DNA of 7,884 nt from Cyanobacteria bacterium UBA11153 (GTDB lineage: Bacteria > Cyanobacteriota > Cyanobacteriia > Cyanobacteriales > Coleofasciculaceae). This document shows positions 6,348 through 7,884 of this stretch, one piece after another (the first letter of the stretch is position 1; every line of letters begins with the position of its first letter). The translations under genes and the position numbers were made by a program. Where the stretch lies: contig DOIX01000401.1 in NCBI GenBank assembly GCA_003511885.1, positions 8,701 through 16,584 of the forward strand, in the 5' to 3' direction. Below the pieces are notes generated by a model. The model searched no databases and had not been told where the DNA came from. It saw nothing but the letters and a program-made list of their open reading frames with translations.

Positions 6348-6369
6348 ACAATTGACAATTGTCAATTGT
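6348..6369. repeat. 22-bp perfect palindrome built of ACAATTG heptads
   Basis: Heptads start at 6348, 6355 and 6362 (ACAATTG, ACAATTG, TCAATTG), followed by a decayed TCAACCA at 6369. The first 22 bases are at the same time an exact palindrome, because CAATTG is self-complementary. This is an STRR-type tract that could also act as an operator or form a cruciform, 76 bases upstream of the cysteine desulfurase start. Confidence 0.7.
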
Positions 6370-6426
6370 CAACCAATCCTCCAGAAAAGCCTTATCCTGT
6401 AAATATACTTAGGCTATTCTCTCTCT

Positions 6427-6435
6427 TGATATAAC
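6427..6435 (+). promoter_or_regulatory. Candidate extended -10 promoter of the cysteine desulfurase gene
   Basis: TGATATAAC fits the extended -10 form TGnTATAAT with one mismatch. Its last base is 10 bases before the ATG at 6446, which has no Shine-Dalgarno. If it is used, the mRNA would be leaderless or nearly so. TATACT at 6404-6409 is an alternative -10 that would leave a leader of about 30 bases. Confidence 0.3.
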
Positions 6436-6445
6436 TTAATTTATC

Positions 6446-7606
6446 ATGCAAATTTATCTAGATTACAGCGCTACCACACCACCGCGAAGAGAAGTCATCG
6501 CTGCCGTGCAAGACATTCTCCAACAAGAATGGGGCAATCCTTCCAGCTTACACGAGTGGGGACAAAGATCTGCTATGGTGGTGGAACAGGCAAGAATGGA
6601 AGTCGCAGAACTAATTAACGCCCCATCTGACTCTATTATCTTCACTTCTGGCGGGACAGAATCAGATAATCTGGCGATTATGGGCGTTACCAGACGTTAT
6701 AGTACGCCTCAGCATATTATTATTTCCAGTATCGAACATTCAGCAGTAGCCGAACCTGCGAGATTGCTGGAAAGTTGGGGTTGGCAGGTGACGCGGTTGC
6801 CTGTGGATAAGGAGGGCAGGATTAATCCCAAGGATTTAGAGAAGGCTTTGCAACCAAATACGGTTTTAGTTTCCATTATCTACGGTCAAAGCGAAGTCGG
6901 TACGCTGCAACCGATTGAAACTTTAGGTAAGATAATTCGGGATAGTGGTATTATTTTCCACATTGATGCTGTCCAAGTGGCGGGAAGATTACCGATTGAT
7001 GTCCAGCAATTACCTGTAGATTTACTATCAATTTCCAGTCATAAAATTTATGGGATTCAAGGGGCTGGTGCATTGTATATTCGGGATGGAGTAAAATTAG
7101 TACCATTACTGTTAGGTGGCTCCCAAGAATCTGGACTTCGCTCCGGCACGCAAGCAGTACCAGCAATTGTCGCATTTGGTGTCGCTGCAGAGCTAGCAGC
7201 CGCAGAAATGGTAACAGAAACACCCAGATTGATTAGATTGCGCGATCGCCTTTTTGACCAATTAGCAGATACACCCTTTTTAAAGCCTACTGGCTCTAGA
7301 TTATATCGTTTACCTCATCATGTTAGTTTCACTCTCACTAATCGAATTGATACAGTTACCGGGAAAACTATCGTGCGCCAAATGAATTTAGCCGGAATTG
7401 GGATTAGTGGCGGTTCCGCTTGTCACAGTGGTAAACTTAGCCCTAGTCCCATTTTATTAGCAATGGGCTATGGTGAATCAGAAGCATTAGGTGGAATTCG
7501 TTTAACTTTGGGAAGAGATACTACTGAAGCTGATGTAGATTGGACTGCGATAGTATTAAAGCAGGTTTTAAAAAGATTGATGCCCGAGTTGGTTGTTAGT
7601 TGTTAG
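6446..7606 (+). CDS. Cysteine desulfurase, NifS/IscS-type (class V aminotransferase fold)
   Basis: PLP-dependent enzyme that converts cysteine to alanine and passes the sulfur, as an enzyme persulfide, to Fe-S cluster assembly or tRNA thiolation; cytosolic. It is 386 aa, the usual length. Visible active-site elements: GGTESDN at 69-75 (PLP phosphate region), H98 in IEHSAV, D174 and Q177 in HIDAVQ (pyridine-ring contacts), K200 in SSHKIYG (Schiff-base lysine), and C326 in GSACHSG (persulfide cysteine on its mobile loop). The NNE(I/V)G motif usual in IscS/NifS reads GQSEVG (147-152) here. The ATG at 6446 opens with MQIYLDYSATTP, the family N-terminus, and has no Shine-Dalgarno. The last codons and the TAG lie in a heptad repeat (7592-7626). 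No scaffold gene (iscU, nifU, suf) is adjacent, so the sulfur acceptor is unknown. A specific symbol such as nifS or iscS is not justified. Confidence 0.93.
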   Translation: MQIYLDYSATTPPRREVIAAVQDILQQEWGNPSSLHEWGQRSAMVVEQARMEVAELINAPSDSIIFTSGGTESDNLAIMGVTRRYSTPQHIIISSIEHSAVAEPARLLESWGWQVTRLPVDKEGRINPKDLEKALQPNTVLVSIIYGQSEVGTLQPIETLGKIIRDSGIIFHIDAVQVAGRLPIDVQQLPVDLLSISSHKIYGIQGAGALYIRDGVKLVPLLLGGSQESGLRSGTQAVPAIVAFGVAAELAAAEMVTETPRLIRLRDRLFDQLADTPFLKPTGSRLYRLPHHVSFTLTNRIDTVTGKTIVRQMNLAGIGISGGSACHSGKLSPSPILLAMGYGESEALGGIRLTLGRDTTEADVDWTAIVLKQVLKRLMPELVVSC

Positions 7607-7626
7607 TTTTTGGTGATTAGTTTTCC
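7592..7626. repeat. Heptanucleotide tract spanning the cysteine desulfurase stop
   Basis: Units GTTGTTA (7592), GTTGTTA (7599), GTTTTTG (7606), GTGATTA (7613) and GTTTTCC (7620) keep a 7-base phase. The first two units overlap the final codons (VVSC) and the TAG at 7604-7606. This is an STRR-type tract that has become the end of a gene. Confidence 0.6.
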
Positions 7627-7673
7627 GACTAAGTTACAACTAAGTTCGGATCATTTCCTATAACTTCGTATAT

Positions 7674-7740
7674 GTTCGTAGTAGGCACTTCAGTGCTTGT
7701 CAATACACCATTTTTGGGCACTGAATTGCCTAGTACAAAC
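7674..7740. repeat. Palindromic-family element downstream of the cysteine desulfurase gene
   Basis: The left arm (7674-7696, starting GTTCGTAGTAGGCACTTC) and right arm (7718-7740, ending TAGTACAAAC) are complementary at 20 of 23 positions around a 21-base centre. The left arm differs at two positions from the inverted left arm behind metK, 4.3 kb away, so both belong to one dispersed family. It has no coding capacity and may act as a hairpin in the 3' regions of the desulfurase and Uma2 transcripts, which converge here. Confidence 0.75.
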
Positions 7741-7783
7741 CATGTTTTTTAGTGGGATAGGGAAGAGAGGAGAAGGGATAATG

Positions 7784-7884
7784 TTAAAATTGTTCTGGAT
7801 CGATGCCTTTGTCTCTTAATTTTTCGATTAAGGCTTGATAGCGTTGTTGTTCTTGTTCTAGTTGTGCCATTGCTGTTTCTGCCC
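7784..7884 (-). CDS. Uma2-family (DUF820) protein, C-terminal fragment
   Basis: The last 33 codons of a minus-strand gene enter from the right edge. The tail is a charged, Gln/Glu-rich helix (AQLEQEQQRYQALIEKL) closing with RDKGIDPEQF and TAA at 7784-7786. The ending LR-x-x-GIDP-x-x, after a short coiled-coil-like segment, is characteristic of cyanobacterial Uma2/DUF820 proteins, which have a PD-(D/E)XK nuclease-like fold and are strongly amplified in cyanobacteria. The catalytic part lies outside the window, so neither activity nor intactness can be judged. The internal ATG is not the start. Convergent with the cysteine desulfurase gene, with a palindromic element between them. Confidence 0.65.
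   Translation of the reverse strand, partial: AETAMAQLEQEQQRYQALIEKLRDKGIDPEQF

Larger units (their letters stand above)
6031..6445. other. 415-base divergent spacer rich in inverted repeats, no gene
   Basis: The spacer lies between the divergent protease and cysteine desulfurase genes. I found no protein or RNA gene. It holds a 12-base inverted repeat AAGAC-CT-GTCTT (6147-6158), a HIP1 site (6185-6192), a perfect 13-bp hairpin (6239-6269), an 8-bp inverted repeat (6304-6336), a 22-bp heptad palindrome (6348-6369), and a possible extended -10 promoter (6427-6435). Confidence 0.65.

Noticed and set aside
6951..7223. 90-codon minus-strand frame inside the cysteine desulfurase gene
   Set aside because: It is antisense to conserved active-site coding sequence (K200 region) and has no family resemblance.
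7660..7672. Exact 13-base match to one arm of loxP (ATAACTTCGTATA)
   Set aside because: The inverted second arm is absent after the 8-base spacer and there is no recombinase gene. A chance match noticed after the fact is the likely explanation.

Overview
The window looks like a chromosomal stretch of a cyanobacterium, probably a filamentous or large-genome species. At least nine exact HIP1 octamers (GCGATCGC) are visible, at 1375, 1630, 3532, 3842, 4504, 5240, 5519, 6185 and 7242. About 0.1 would be expected by chance in 7.9 kb. Degenerate heptanucleotide (STRR-type) tracts lie at several gene junctions, and the proteins resemble cyanobacterial families. I see no phage, plasmid, transposase, CRISPR, rRNA or tRNA signal.

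Layout: 1-108 is a short tail with a weak terminator-like hairpin. 109-1713 (-) encodes an ATP-grasp ligase related to the pheganomycin peptide ligase PGM1. A 305-base divergent region (1714-2018) holds a 16-bp palindrome and two heptad tracts. 2019-3284 (+) is metK, which most likely starts at a TTG behind a strong Shine-Dalgarno. 3285-3383 carries three arms of a palindromic repeat family. 3442-4026 (-) is a MiaE-type tRNA hydroxylase. 4027-4434 has no convincing gene. 4435-5184 (+) is a PPP-family metallophosphatase, converging on an M48 metalloprotease (5179-6030, -); the two genes share the stop palindrome TTATAA. 6031-6445 has no gene but several inverted repeats. 6446-7606 (+) is a NifS/IscS-type cysteine desulfurase. 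7674-7740 is another copy of the palindromic family. 7784-7884 (-) is the C-terminal end of a probable Uma2-family (DUF820) protein that runs off the window.

The genes are monocistronic and alternate in strand, so there is no obvious operon. Thematic links are loose: MetK makes S-adenosylmethionine; cysteine desulfurase supplies sulfur for Fe-S clusters and tRNA thiolation; MiaE hydroxylates the ms2i6A37 nucleotide, whose methylthio group depends on SAM and Fe-S enzymes (MiaB). This is an inference from pathway knowledge, not evidence for a system. The coding genes look like ordinary housekeeping. The more unusual content is in the repeat-rich spacers and in the uncharacterised PGM1-like ligase.
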